From contig JAZKLR010000615.1 of assembly GCA_037103525.1 (NCBI GenBank), positions 62,001 through 126,000 of the forward strand: a stretch of 64,000 nucleotides of DNA, read 5' to 3'. A program made the position numbers and the translations under genes. Positions 31,673 to 43,688 of this stretch are shown one piece after another (position 1 is the first letter of the stretch; each line of letters opens with the position of its first letter). This DNA comes from Ganaspis brasiliensis (lineage: Eukaryota > Arthropoda > Insecta > Hymenoptera > Figitidae). The notes beneath the pieces are model-generated. The model was not told where the DNA came from, made no database searches, and saw only the letters and a list, made by a program, of their open reading frames with translations.

Positions 31673-31954
31673 TAATACTGAAAAATCGTCGGCTACGAAA
31701 AAAAATTAAAAAAAAAATTAAAAATGTCGGATCCAATATGGCGGCCATGAAAATTTTAAAATTAATCTGTTTAAGAATCATTTATTAATCAACAACATAT
31801 ATAAACTTTACATTGTGGCGCTAAAAATGAACAAACTGCGCCTTATAACAATTGTTTCCCTTAAGCCGCACGCGGTTTTTTCGTCGGAAAAAAACTTTTA
31901 TGGTAACGAACCTTTATGGTCACTCGTCGACTACAAATATATACATAGTGTTTA

Positions 31955-32180
31955 CAGGGACGTAACTACAAATGTCAAGGCCCCCCGCAAATTTTTTCAG
32001 GAGGCCCCCCTCCCCCAAAATTTTTTTAAATAATGTATAAATAATTTCAGGCAATATTTTCTATTTTTAATTTTATTTAAAAAAATTTTTTTTGCATTAG
32101 AGTTATTGGGCTCGAGCCCCCCTGGCAAGCCGAGGCCCCCCCGCAATGCGGGGTTTCGCTGTATGGCAGTTACGTCCCTG
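31955..32180. mobile_element. 226 bp hAT-type MITE, 8 bp target duplication
   Basis: The left end CAGGGACGTAACTAC pairs with the right end AGTTACGTCCCTG. AGTGTTTA stands on both sides (31947-31954, 32181-32188), an exact 8 bp duplication. CAGGG termini with 8 bp duplications are the hAT signature. The interior has GGCCCCCC runs. Confidence 0.92.
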
Positions 32181-32549
32181 AGTGTTTATAAGACTGATAC
32201 AAATTTGGCAGAGCAATAATTGCAGGGGACTACGCCGTTAACTTTACTAAGGAGTACAATTTATTTTGGTTTATAATCGTTATCCAGGAAAAAAAGAAGT
32301 GGTTGTGTTTACAAAATTTACACATCCTATAAAAAACTCGCCCTCGTCCTGATAGAATTTAATTGAATATAAATTGTCGCAATTGACTTTCTCTGTTTGG
32401 TGAACTTGGATTACATTTCTTGAGGTCATTATTGCCCGAAATATCTCGCATTATGTTATCTGACGAAAATTTGTCTTTAACTTTTACTATTAAATAATTA
32501 CCTTGCTAATTTAGCCATTTATGTGATCTTGCGAGTCTGCTTCTGTCGA

Positions 32550-33105
32550 TCAGTCGATCCTTTTCAGGTAAGTAAGTGGAATAAAGTAGTTTGATATCTG
32601 GGTTATCCCGTAAATCCCCCCTCCTATCCGGACGACCCTGTCCCTGGAATGTTTTGTTACATGGTAAATTTTTGGTAAATTATTTGCATTTTGTATGCGA
32701 TCTCGCTTATCCAGGTACACGAAAGTCTCAGGAGTCAGGTGATCCGTGTTTACCATTTTTTCTAATAACATATCACTTTTTTCGTAAGGCTCAGCGATGA
32801 GCGGATTCTCCCTGCTATCATAAGCTCTGGAAATGTGATTTCGGATGAGCTTGATGATAAAGCAGTCAACACGGGATAAATTCGCTTCATCGTATAGTCT
32901 ACTATTAGCTATGTATTTTTCAAAGTTGGAACTCGGGTCTCTGTGCAACCTGAGACACGTTCTTAAGCAAGATCTTTCAAATGCTCTAATTGTTTTCATG
33001 GTAACTGGAGAAATTCCAAACCAGACTGAACACCTGTAGGTCAGGATCGGCCTGATTATCAAAGTGTAACAAAGTATTTTGACCTTTGGGCCAAGCTTGA
33101 AAGAG
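32550..33105 (-). pseudogene. 3' end of a LINE reverse transcriptase gene (Jockey-like)
   Basis: The minus-strand frame starts around KLGPKVKILCYTL and continues LIIRPILTYRCSVW, then FERSCLRTCLR, ending at TAG or TGA near 32550. This is the region after the RT thumb in Jockey-type elements, where the conserved line is IRPILTYGCPVW. Fingers, palm and endonuclease are missing, so it is a 5'-truncated copy, the usual product of aborted target-primed reverse transcription. Confidence 0.8.
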
Positions 33106-33109
33106 AAAA

Positions 33110-33440
33110 AAAGTCGTTATGTTTAAAAAGGTGGGGATAGAAAGGGTTATGTGAAAGATTGGAAGTTATTAAAGAAAGGTGATTGAAACTATCACTAAGG
33201 TAGGGATAGGACGGGATAGAAATAAAGTATAGATTAGAGATTGAAAGTTAAAGGGAAAAAGTAATTATTAGCGATAACTGATCATGATGATTAATATGGA
33301 GATTGGAGGCAATAGAAAGGGATAAAAAGGTACAGATTTGAGATTGAAAGTTATAGGTAAAAGGTGATTAATGGCGAAAACTGATCATTATGATTAAGGT
33401 AGAGATTGAAAGAGATTGTGGTCGATAGAAAGAAATAAGA
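33110..33440 (-). repeat. Purine-rich GGGATAGAAAGG array
   Basis: Looser copies of GGGATAGAAA and GATTGAAAGTTA recur about every 30-100 bp. They are the complement of the words at 31362-31672; together the two flank the LINE fragment and the hAT MITE. Confidence 0.65.
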
Positions 33441-34081
33441 ATGTATAGAGTTGGTATTGAAAGTTATAACTTTTCTGTAACTCATTCTATAACAGAGATA
33501 AGAAAAGATAAAAAGTGATAAAGTGTTAAGTTGCTATTGTTTGATTGCTTTTTGTTTATTCGATTCAATTCGTACCAATTCTTTTTCGTTTGCTGGATAC
33601 TACAGACTGATTTGTGCCTCACGCAAATCTGCTGTGTCAGACACAAATGAGCTATTTGGAAATGATATGTGACCTGGACAGTAAGCTTACGTGTTAAAAA
33701 AATTTTTTTTCTTAGTTTACACCACGTGAAAGAGCGTAAAAAAATATATCAGAATTGGTAAAAAATAAACAACGATTTTTTGACACGTAAGCCCCCTTTT
33801 CACTGTCCAAGTCACATATATATCAGTCTGTACACAGCACAAGTTTACGTATTTGTGAGTTTTACAGATTAGGTTTGGTGACACAAATAATGATTTTTTT
33901 CCGTGCACGTATAGGAACCTTTGTTATTTCCTACACATTCTTTAGACCTTTAGATTGTAGGTTCCTACGTAGGATCCTATTTAGGATACTACTTAACAGA
34001 GGCACTTTTATAGAAAACAGGGTCAACAATAATCTGAACTTCATACACAACCTGGACCCATCCTGGACCTGTTCCGCCGCC
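33441..34081. other. Spacer with a ~220 bp inverted repeat
   Basis: TGATATGTGACCTGGACAGT (33663) pairs with ACTGTCCAAGTCACATATAT (33801), and AAGCTTACGTGTTA with TGACACGTAAGC. The outer ACAGACTGAT pairs with TATCAGTCTGT. No gene is visible. Confidence 0.6.
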
Positions 34082-36318
34082 CTGACTAGCAGGGCCGGAT
34101 TTATATGTAGGCAAACTAGGCAACTGCCTAGGGGCCCCCACCAAAAAGGGCCCCCACCAGCTATAATATTTCACACAAAAAGAACTTCGAAAAATATTTT
34201 TAGGCATTTAAAAATCTGAAAAAACCCAGTATGAAAAAGAGAAAATTAAAAAATATTGAAATTTTATGATTTTCGAAGAAAAAGGAAAACTGTTCAATCT
34301 TTTTTAATACCTTTTTTGTTCAAGCTATTCGAATACGGTAATACCACCAACTTTTATCGAAAAGTCAATTTTTACTAATACGTTTTTTAATATTTTACAA
34401 TCCAAATGAATCCCTTTATAACGAAAAAAATAAAATGTATATATTTTAATACCCACAGTTCAGATTATTGAATCCAAATGAATCTCTTTATAATGAAAAT
34501 AAAATTCAAATAAAATGAATATTTTTGAATACCCACTTTATATAGTACATACAGTTCTTTACATTTGTATAACATTATTTCTTCATTTTTGATTTCAATA
34601 AAATTAATCTAAAAAAATTGAGAAAGCATAGTTACTTATTTAAGAAATTGTTTTTTACCTTACATTTGATTTAAAGAAAACAAATATTTGAATATTGTTT
34701 AGTATGACATTTACTATACTGATTATTTATATAGGTAACATGAATCTGAACGGTAGGTATTCCAAAATATACCTTTTTTTCATTATAAAGGGATTTACTT
34801 GGATTCAATTAATCTTAACTGTGGATATTACAAAATAATAATTTTATTTTTCTTATTATAAATGCATTTATTTTGATTGAAAAATATTTAGAAACGTGTA
34901 TTAATAAGGATTGATTTTTGAATAAAAGTAGTGTTATGTTCGGAAATTTAATTTATTTAAATTTATTTAACTTTTTATCCCCACCCTGAATCACAATAAA
35001 GTTGCTCAAAAAAATTCAGCGCGCTAGGAACATTCAAATAAAGTTTTTCTGTGCTCTTCGGAGTTACGTAGTCACAGTAAATTATACTGTGTTTAATTTA
35101 TTTTTAGTGGTGTTCGCGTTACCCTAACCTGTAGGTATCAGTTGCTCAAGAGATGAATGTAAAATTATATCTTTGGTAGCTGAGGGATTTTCTGGATTTT
35201 TAGGAATCAAAATAAACTAAACCTTTTAATCTTGAAAAATTCCACGATATATTCTACAAACCCCCTGTTTTCCCTTTACATAAATCTAGTATGATTTTAA
35301 GACATTATTATTGGATCGATACTTTTTGTTTCTGTGTACTTACTTATTTTTGTATTACTTATCGTCGTAACTTAATCCTACCACCAAAGGAAAGAATTAG
35401 AGATGTCTTTGATCCTTCGGCGGGCTCAATCAAAAGAATAATGTTCAAAATTTTCCATGCGGAAGTTTAAAGTCCATGCACAAATTCACCGTACGCACGA
35501 ATATTATTTGGTGCACTTGGAATTTTAACGAAGTCTTTAATCAAAGTTTATGGCACCGTAGCTTGTATTATTCTTCTTCTTCTTGACGGCTTTTCGCTCA
35601 TAAAATTTGATAATTATTGGTGAAAATAAAATAAATAAATAAATTATTTCCCCCTTTTTAACGTCTGCTTGACTTGACGGAATTTTTAAAAACTTAATCA
35701 TTGGATAATTTGTCCGAAATTGTTCTTGTCCCAATTTCCTACCCTGTTAAGTACCGCACCCAAGTCGAATTTTCGCTAGACGGGCGAGAGTAATTGATCG
35801 AGCTAAGTTCGCGTCGATTCAGGAACTGCATAATTTTCGTACGCGAAATTAATTTTATCATCTTACCCAAACCTCAAAACTGGGTGTAGAGAAGGGACAC
35901 GAGGTGTGGACAATTTTAATTGGTTATGGAAAAATCGAAAGACTTTAGGACGGGGAAAGAGGATTCAATAAAAATTGCAATCTGGCTATTTGTGTTGCCA
36001 AGCGGATCCAAAAAATGCTAAATCGGCAACACATCCAAGTCTCCAGCCACCCATAGTGAATTTTATTTCGATTGATTCCAGTCAATCAAATTATTTATAT
36101 TTTCAATAACTCAATCGATTAATTTTTCCATCAATCAATTAGTTATATTTTCTTTTCTCCTCTTTTTTTAATCGTCAATTAATAATAATTGAGGTACGAG
36201 CAATTAATAAATCAAATTTTGTGATTGATTAATTCTCGATAATTTATAGAGAATGTGTGTCGAGAGTTTGACACAAGATTCTATTTCTCACTCTGTAGGC
36301 GCAGATTTTATAGGAGTA

Positions 36319-36354
36319 GGTCCACGTGCTTGATGTCAACATAAGCACGTGGAT
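36319..36354. repeat. 11 bp stem hairpin
   Basis: TCCACGTGCTT and AAGCACGTGGA pair exactly around a 12 base loop. There is no T-run after it. Its role is unknown. Confidence 0.7.
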
Positions 36355-36947
36355 CAGCGCAGCATTGCAATCATTAAGACGGAGAAGGAGAAAAAATTCA
36401 TGATGGCCGACGAGGTTAGTCATGGGTCATTCCCACAGCGGTGTATGCGAACATATACTCTCGCACGGCCAGCAGCCATCCGACATGGTGTAAGTGCACA
36501 CAGGTATCGTCCAGCCTGCACTCTTAATTCGAATAGTGCGAAGAAGAAGAAGAAAAAGAATAATTAATTGTTTGGTTCTTTTAGCCTGGAGTAAAACTTC
36601 AGCATTTCCCATTATAAAAAATGATGTTTTTCGGGAGTCTCCTATTTAAGGATTGTATAGATTCTAGAAAATCCTTCTAAAAAAATATTTATCTCCATTT
36701 CTTTCCTTTGCATATAAAATAATTTAATCATAACTATTAGAATTAAAGTAATAAAAGAAACTTCGGTTTAAAAGTCACTCGTTCTTCTTTAAGCATGAGC
36801 ACGACACAGGGTTGCTTGCGTCAGCGACCTTGGAGATACGTGCTCTATTTCTAAGCTCGACATCCATAGAATTTTTACTTTATCCTTTTTTTATTTTAGT
36901 TCTCTTATCAGGCAATCTAGCTAGAGAACTTTTCATTAACTTTTGTT

Positions 36948-38211
36948 TAGTGATGCATGTCGAGCAAACGATCTGATCGATTTTGATATCGATCGTCATT
37001 TGTTTGCTTGGATCGTCTCGATTTTATTTTATATAATTAATTAATTTTATAATTAATTATACAGGCTTAAATAAAACTTTTCTTTAAAAAAGAATGTTAA
37101 TATATGTGTATTCTAAAGATTTATTTGTAGTAATTTATTTTATATAAAGAATAATTATAATAAGTAAAATCGATTTAAGATTGATCTAGAAATTGACGTT
37201 TTTTTGTCATATTGAACAGCATATTTTTTTATTATGAGGACTCAGAATTAGTATATTTCTTTTGCTTATCCAGACACAATTGCTTAAGAACAGTAATTTA
37301 ATTATTACAAAACTGAATTTCATAATTCTATATTTAAACAAATGACATATTTAAACACATCATATCTTTTTTCTGAAAGCTTTTAATAAGTTCAAACTTT
37401 AATCACATTTAAATTTGTACAAACAGTTTGTATTAAAATTTTACTAAGATATTTTGCTTGATTTCTTAAATATTTGAGTAAGAAATATATTACAAATTTA
37501 GAAGTCCTTCAAAATTGGTTGGTTTGGCAAAAAATTACTTGAATCGATTTTATTTAAATTAAATATCGTAATTAATATTCATTTAAAAGGTGTAATAGAT
37601 TTTATTTAAAGGTGTAACATTTATTTTCTTATAATTACTTGCAAATTAATGTTATTTATGATAATTATTATTTCTGGATAAACAAAGTAAATGTACAAAC
37701 TAATTTTAAATTAAATTAAATTTTCGTAAGTATCCAACTTTCTTATTAAATAGTTTTAAAAAAATATGCTGTCAAATATGCCAAAAATTGTCTATTTTTA
37801 AATCAATCTTCAATTCATTTTACTTACTATAATTGTGCTTTATATACAAAATAAATTACTACAAACAAATCTTTAGAATATATTTATTAACATTCTTTTT
37901 TAAAGAAAAGTTTTATTTAAGTCTATATTTATTAATTAAAAAAATTACTCATATGACAGTTCAGTATAAATGCGTACTGAATAAAATATGCCAACAAAAA
38001 GAAAAAAACCTTATATTTAAAGATATTTTCAAAAATGATGATAACTATTCAAAGTTAACTAAAAAGTAAAGTTATAAGTATAATTTGATTATATGTACTT
38101 ATAATTAATTATAATATTCATTAATTATAAATTAGAATCGAGACGATCCAAGCAAACAACTGACGATCGATTTCAAAATCGATCAGATCGTTTGCTCGAC
38201 ATGCATCACTA
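36948..38211. mobile_element. 1264 bp hAT-type element, copy A (intact)
   Basis: The termini TAGTGATGCATGTCGAGCAA and its complement pair for about 70 bp, with CTTTTGTT on both sides (36940-36947, 38212-38219), an exact 8 bp duplication. The interior is AT-rich with no transposase; the 78-codon frame near 37833 occurs again in copy B but has no coding signature. Copy B is at 48005-52629. Confidence 0.93.
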
Positions 38212-38688
38212 CTTTTGTTAAATTCATAAATAAAAATTTTACTCAGATTCGTAACAGTAGATGCTATCGCCGGATACACATGTATTGGACAAAAAAGGTA
38301 TTCAAAAGTATTAACAAATTCTAATACTTTTCAATTCCTCTCTTCTTACTGGGACTTTTATAGAATAATTGTAAGTTTTTAGAAATTCAAAAAGCCCACT
38401 CATTAAAAAAGTGTCAAGTTTTGAAACTGATTTTTCGACTTGAGTAAATTTCGGAAAAATCCATTCCTTGCATAGGCCCCCACCAGCGTCTGCCTATGGC
38501 CCCATGTTTGGTAAATCCGGGCCTGCTGACTAGAAAAGTTTTATATAGAAACCTTCCATCTTTGCAGGGATTTTCAGTAGAGAGTGATCTTACATGAATT
38601 ACATATAAGCTTTATGTTCCAGGTGAAGTTTGCGAATATTTTATATATATGCTTACGTTGAGCTTATTTTAAGAGTGCTGTATTTGTA

Positions 38689-39848
38689 CCCGTGCAGAAA
38701 CTGCCTTAAATAGCCTTGTAATTAATGTGGCTTTTGAAAGGTCCCTATAAGGTTGCGCTATTATTAAAATTTCCATCTAGTCTTATAAGGACCCTATAAG
38801 TCCCTAATCAGGTTGCCTTAATTATTAATCAGGACAAAATCAGGTACGGAAATGCGGTCCCTGTTTACGTTCCTCATCGGGTCCGTACAGGGTCCGTACC
38901 TACTAAGGCATATAATATTATTATTTATTATTTATTTATTTGCCTTTATTTACGTTAGTATAATAGTAATATATATGGTTGTAACGTGTAATTCTTGGGG
39001 CTCCCAGAAGGTGTCACTTTATGAACCTCTAGCCTTATGAGGACCCTATAATTCCCTAATCAGGTTGCCTTAATTATTAATCAGGTCAAAATAAGGTATG
39101 AAAATGCGGTCCCTTTTTACGTTTCTAATCGGGTCCGTATGTGATCGCCAGAAATGCTTTAACATATTTATAATGTTTTTCTAATATGTTTCGAGAAGTT
39201 TTGTTTCTTGAACAGAATAATTTTATTGATCTGCCTTGAATCATCTTTTACTCAATACAACACAGATATTCTTAATCCAAGAATATCATTCTACCTACAG
39301 GTTAAATAGGAGTTTTTGCGATTTGATATCAAGTCTGGCGTATCAGAGTGGACAGCATGTTCGATTCGGGATCGTGCGGTCGCGGGTTCAATCCCACTGG
39401 ACTCCAAAAATTTTATTTCATAATTTATTTACTCAGCTGTAATAGTTGTTAATTAAATGTAAGTATATATATAAAATAAGAATTATTTAAACAAATAAAT
39501 AAAAAAAAGGTGTTATAAATATGAAAAAATACAAATATAATGATAAAGAGAATAAAAGGAGTATCTTCTCATATGTGAATTGAGTAAACAAATTCTGTTT
39601 AAAATTTAATATTTATTTTGTTTTATTTCTAAACCTAGATTTTAATTTATAATGATATTTTATTTAAAAAATTAAAAGGGCCCTAATACGGTCCTATTAT
39701 GGGCCTAAATAATATTTAGGGTATAAATAGATTTTCCAAATCCGGGTCGTTAATAGGGAACGGATAGGTTTTCCTCAAAGGGACCCTAACAATAATAAGA
39801 CAACCTTATCCGAAACTTATGATGCCCGAACTGAAATTTCTGCACGGG
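38689..39848. mobile_element. 1160 bp element with CCCGTGCAGAAA termini, TA target duplication
   Basis: The left end CCCGTGCAGAAACTG pairs with the right end CTGAAATTTCTGCACGGG. TA flanks both sides (38687-38688, 39849-39850). Words of the type GGACCCTATAAGTCCCTAAT, TCAGGTTGCCTTAATTATTA and CGGGTCCGTA recur at 38740-39140, with inverted counterparts at 39680-39830 (GGGCCCTAATACGG, AGGGACCCTAAC). A SINE-like segment lies inside. Confidence 0.8.
39330..39425 (+). repeat. tRNA-derived SINE inside the CCCGTG element
   Basis: A-box-like TATCAGAGTGG (39341-39351) and B-box GGTTCAATCCC (39385-39395). AGTCTGG and CTGGACT can pair as an acceptor stem with two wobbles, but the D arm does not form. The tail AAATTTTATTTCATA matches that of the copy at 25871. 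Confidence 0.6.
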
Positions 39849-39850
39849 TA

Positions 39851-40647
39851 GGCTTATGTAAAAAACAGGGAATATTAATTTTTCAAATAAAATGCATAAA
39901 AATGTATTCCATCATAAGTAGCTAAACTTTAGCAAACAACATACAAATTCTTACAACATACAAATGTTAGAAACATGTTGCGACACTTCAGTCACATTTT
40001 AGCCAAGTGTTCATTCAACTCTTTAAATATTTTTTTTTCACCTAACTGTATTTAAATTATATCTAAATAAAGTTAAGTCATGTGAACATAATCAATTCAT
40101 TGTGTCAGTTTATTAATTTAAATTAAATTATGTACATTGATATAAGGTCATCTTCTTCTCTTAACATTCAATAAGTAAAATTGTTTTTTTTTCAGTTCAA
40201 ATTAACATTTTCTTAATAATATATTGTGTCAATTATAAATAAAGGGCCCCAGGGCCTCGCTCTTTCTAGAGCTACAGCAACAGAAACTATATTAGAAATT
40301 TGTGGAAATTCTATGTCGTTTGGCATTGCTCAAATTGAGTATACATCAGAAATGAGTAGCAGTTTTTTATGTGTGGGAGTAATATCTTTGGAGTTAAAGA
40401 TCAACTCCAAAAGGATAGAGAGGGGAAGGGGGTTGAAGATTTGGGTAAATTAAGAACATTGAGTTCATAAAAAAATCGTAGCCGCTAAATAACGAAATGA
40501 AAAAAAATTTCACCTATGTTTTCAAAAGGTTTTTTCCTGCTCTTTCACATGGTAAAAAAGTTTTTTTTTAAATCAAAATTTAACCCTTTTTTTTGAAAAT
40601 TAAATTTTTTTTTTACTTTTGTTTCAAAATGGACCCTTTTTTCTTTT
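39851..40647. other. AT-rich spacer, no gene
   Basis: One frame near 40226-40453 starts amid AT-rich DNA and has no recognisable motif. Poly-T and poly-A tracts dominate the last 150 bp. Confidence 0.45.
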
Positions 40648-40649
40648 TA

Positions 40650-41757
40650 GGGTTCCGTACACCTTCGGTGTTCGGCGGAACCCTTATAGCGAGACTCGTG
40701 CGTCCGTAGACAAAAACCATTCCACCCCCCCTTAACTTCTAAACTATTTGACCTAGAGCGCTGAAATTTGGTACACTTATGTATTTTCACGTGTAGATTA
40801 CACGAAAAATATAGATAACATGATCTGAATTGATGGCCATAGCGTTGTCAAGGAGAAACTGCAAATTTTGGAAAAAAAAGTTTTTTTTCTCTAACTTTGC
40901 CATTATTTGAGCTAGAGGGCTAAAATTTGGTACACTCGTGTATTTTTGCATGCAGATTATGGAAAAATTATGTTTGGAAATGAAATTGAATATTATGTGG
41001 TCACAAAAAAAAAATTAAAAAAATCACCAAAAAGAGGTTTAGACCCCTATGCTAGAGCTTACCCTAATCTTAAACAAGGCTTGATCAAGGCTGCCACAGG
41101 ACCTATAATCAAGACTGTTATAAGTCCTGAAACCCTATAAAAATTTCAGGGCCTCCCCTTAAAAAAAAATTCTTGATTTTTATGTTATTTATATGAAATA
41201 CAAACCTGTACCCTTAAGCAAAAGTTTCATGTACTTGAAGGTAGAAGTATTTTCATAATTTGTACGTTCTAATTAATTTTCATAATCTGTAAATAAAAAT
41301 ATGTATCAAATTTTAGCCCTCTAGCTCAAATAGTTTCAAAGTTATGAGGAAAAAACTTTTTTTTTTCGAAAATTTGCAGTTTTTCTTTTTTTGACAACGT
41401 TTTGACTGTCAATCCAGATAATGTTCCCTATAATCTTCCTGTAATCTACACGTAAAAATACATATGTGTATCAAATTAGAGCTCTCTGTTTGTTAATAAG
41501 GTACACTGAAAAAAATGGATGTTAACATCTGGATGTTAACGCTTAACATATTTATCACTTAACATAGGGACAGCAATCTAGATGTTCAGGAATAACATCT
41601 ACATATTAAACTTTAATATCTAGATGTTAAAATTTAAAATCTTAGATGTTAACCTTTAATATTTAGAGGTTAAGCGTTACTATCTTGTTTTAAACATCTA
41701 ATTCTAAACATCCATTTTTCTCAGTGTATATCTTTGTTTCGTAAATGTATGGAACCC
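40650..41757. mobile_element. 1108 bp foldback element with GGGTTCCGTAC termini, TA target duplication
   Basis: The left end GGGTTCCGTAC pairs with the right end GTATGGAACCC. TA flanks both sides (40648-40649, 41758-41759). The arms pair over several hundred bp: GAGCTAGAGGGCTAAAATTT (40911) with AAATTTTAGCCCTCTAGCTC, and ACACGTGTAGATTACA-type words with TGTAATCTACACGT. The right arm contains a nested CACTGA element. Confidence 0.85.
41504..41726. mobile_element. 223 bp CACTGAG-type element, core of GATGTTAACATC words
   Basis: CACTGAAAAAAATGGATGTT at the left pairs with the right end AACATCCATTTTTCTCAGTG. TA flanks both sides (41502-41503, 41727-41728). The core repeats ATCTAGATGTTAA and TTAACATC about ten times. 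It is nested in the right arm of 40650-41757. Confidence 0.85.
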
Positions 41758-41906
41758 TAGATTTTGGTACGGGTGTAACTCGTACTTGCCCGATTTTTTT
41801 TTGATAAAAGTTCCAGTATTTTTTTGTAACAAATAAAAAAAATATTTCTCCTTCATGTCGATATTCAAAGATAAGACCTTTTATATCCCAGATAACACCT
41901 TTTTCA

Positions 41907-42412
41907 GTGCCGGATTAAGGGGCTGGCAAGAGGGGCAACTGCCCTGGGCCACACTTTTTAGGGAGCCCCCAAATTGCAAAGTAAAAAATTAAATAAAAAA
42001 TAAAAATATATAATTTAAAAGATATAACAAGGATTAATCAAATCTCGATTATATATTTATATTGTTTATTTTAACAATTATTTAAAATTTTGAATTTCAC
42101 GCTGAAAATTAACAAAAAAATTTGATTAAAAACATGATCGTCTTAAAATGTTGATAACTCTATGAGATAATAGCAAAATGAAATCTATCATAGTCCATTT
42201 ATTAACAAATTATTTTTCATTTATCAAGAGCTATAACTGCTATAATAATTCGATTATATGTATCTGATAGTTCTTGTTTAAAGTTTTAAAATAAGATTAT
42301 TATAAAACAATACATAAGTTTGTGTTTTTAACATTGTACTTTAATTTTACAAAAAAGGGGACCTTAAAAAATTGTTGTGCCCTGGGCCTCTATTTGGCTT
42401 AATCCGGTGCTG
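41907..42412. mobile_element. 506 bp hAT-type MITE
   Basis: The left end CAGTGCCGGATTAAG pairs with the right end CTTAATCCGGTGCTG; inside, CAACTGCCCTGGGCC pairs loosely with GCCCTGGGCCTC. Flanks ACCTTTTT and CTGTTTTT agree in 5 of 8 bases, so the 8 bp duplication is decayed. Confidence 0.75.
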
Positions 42413-42462
42413 CTGTTTTTGCATCAAATTAAAACAGAAAGGGATAATAATGAGGGCCAATA

Positions 42463-42954
42463 CACTGAAAAAAAAAACAATTTAAAATTTGCTTGAGGCT
42501 AAAGTAATATTTTCTTCTTTTCTCAAACAATGCAAAGAAATTAAAAATTGTTGCACTCAGAGAAGAAATATATTAACTCACAGAGTACTAACTTTTTTAT
42601 TTGAATCGAATAAATTTTTATTTCTGTCAAATAAAATTTTATTTGAAACAAATAAAAAGTTAGTTGGCTGTGAAACAAATGTATTTTTATTTGGCAAAAA
42701 TAACTTATCTTTGTGGCAAATATATCACTTCTCTGGGTGTGTGAAACCAGTGAATTTTTACTTTGTTTTCTAAGGAAAAAAAGAAATGCAAAATTTTGAA
42801 GCAAATGTAAATGTGATATTTTTTTCTCCTTATTATAAAACAAAGTAAAAATTACCTGGTTTCACATCAATTTTTAATTTATTTACGTTGCATGAGTAAA
42901 AAAGTAAATGTTACTTTAAACTCAAGTAAATTTTTAATTCTTTTTTTTTCAGTG
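42463..42954. mobile_element. 492 bp CACTGAG-type element, core of TTTTTATTTG words
   Basis: CACTGAAAAAAA at the left pairs with TTTTTTTTTCAGTG at the right, with TA on both sides (42461-42462, 42955-42956). The core repeats AAATAAAATTTTATTTG and GTTAGTTG-like words in both senses; near the right end TTTACTTTGTTTT and AAACAAAGTAAAAA pair. Confidence 0.8.
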
Positions 42955-42956
42955 TA

Positions 42957-43317
42957 TAATAAAACGACATTCACAAAAATGCCTCTTATCACCATAATTT
43001 ATGTTGATAAAATAAAATATTCCTTGAATTGGTAAGAAACAATTATTTACATAAGTGTTAAAAGAATAACCTAATTGTTATGTAATACACATGTCAGTTT
43101 ATATACATTCTATTTAAATAAAGCTACTTAATTCAGAATTACGTAAGTGTGAAAACAAACAGCCGAGGCGCGTGTTTCGGATCCTCGGTTTGAAAGGGGA
43201 TCTGAATCTTTTGGAGTAGTTTACACAAAATGAAAAATACATATTAAAATGTCTTCGTTAGTTGCATTAACCCGCAATAATATATATCTAACGAAAGTGT
43301 TGCATTGGCTGTAGGGT
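42957..43317. other. Spacer, no gene
   Basis: AT-rich, with one less AT-rich patch at 43160-43200 (CCGAGGCGCGTGTTTCGG). Nothing is recognised. Confidence 0.4.
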
Positions 43318-43688
43318 TCATTATTATCTATATTAAAAGAAAAAGTTTATTTAGAGCTGATCGAGCTAGTGAACTAAAAATGCTCTCACCTAAATATATG
43401 TTGAACCTATTAATATATTGGATCCCTTATCTGTTAAAGTGTAAATAAGTTTTAGAAGGTTTATTAGTTATTGAAATTTCTGTAATGAATGAAGTAAAAC
43501 AATGTGAAAATCCTCCAGTTTCATTTTTTTTCATTTTTTTTCACTTACAAATTCCTTAACTTACTTATAACGATGCGTAATTTTAGAGACCATCTTAATT
43601 CTAATATTTAATTCTCATAGAAATACAGTCTTGAGGTGCTAAAGAGTAAATGCAGCAAATGCAAATTTTAAACTTCGCATTATTAAGT
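43318..43688 (-). repeat. 3' flank of the MATH-BTB gene, duplicated at 56805-57340
   Basis: The segment CTTACAAATTCCTTAACTTA...GAGACCATCTTAATTCTA (43552-43610) recurs at 57168-57226, and the outer words TTATCTATATTAAAAGAAAA and ATATGTTGAACCTATTAAT also recur. The duplicated unit therefore covers the gene end and its downstream region. Confidence 0.8.

Larger units (their letters stand above)
34090..38525. mobile_element. 4.4 kb non-autonomous hAT element, 8 bp target duplication
   Basis: The left end CAGGGCCGGATTTATATG pairs with the right end GGTAAATCCGGGCCTG; inside, CTAGGGGCCCCCACC pairs with GGCCCCCACC-type words. CTGACTAG stands on both sides (34082-34089, 38526-38533). No transposase frame is present. 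A 1264 bp hAT (36948-38211) is nested inside; without it the element is about 3.2 kb. A less AT-rich patch at 36290-36560 looks like captured DNA but is unidentified. Confidence 0.92.

Noticed and set aside
31362..31788. Ser/Phe-rich frames of 115 and 68 codons
   Set aside because: They are translations of the CTTTCTATCCC array.
37833..38069. 78-codon frame also present in hAT copy B
   Set aside because: It recurs because the element is duplicated. It is AT-rich, has no domain, and is far too short for a hAT transposase.
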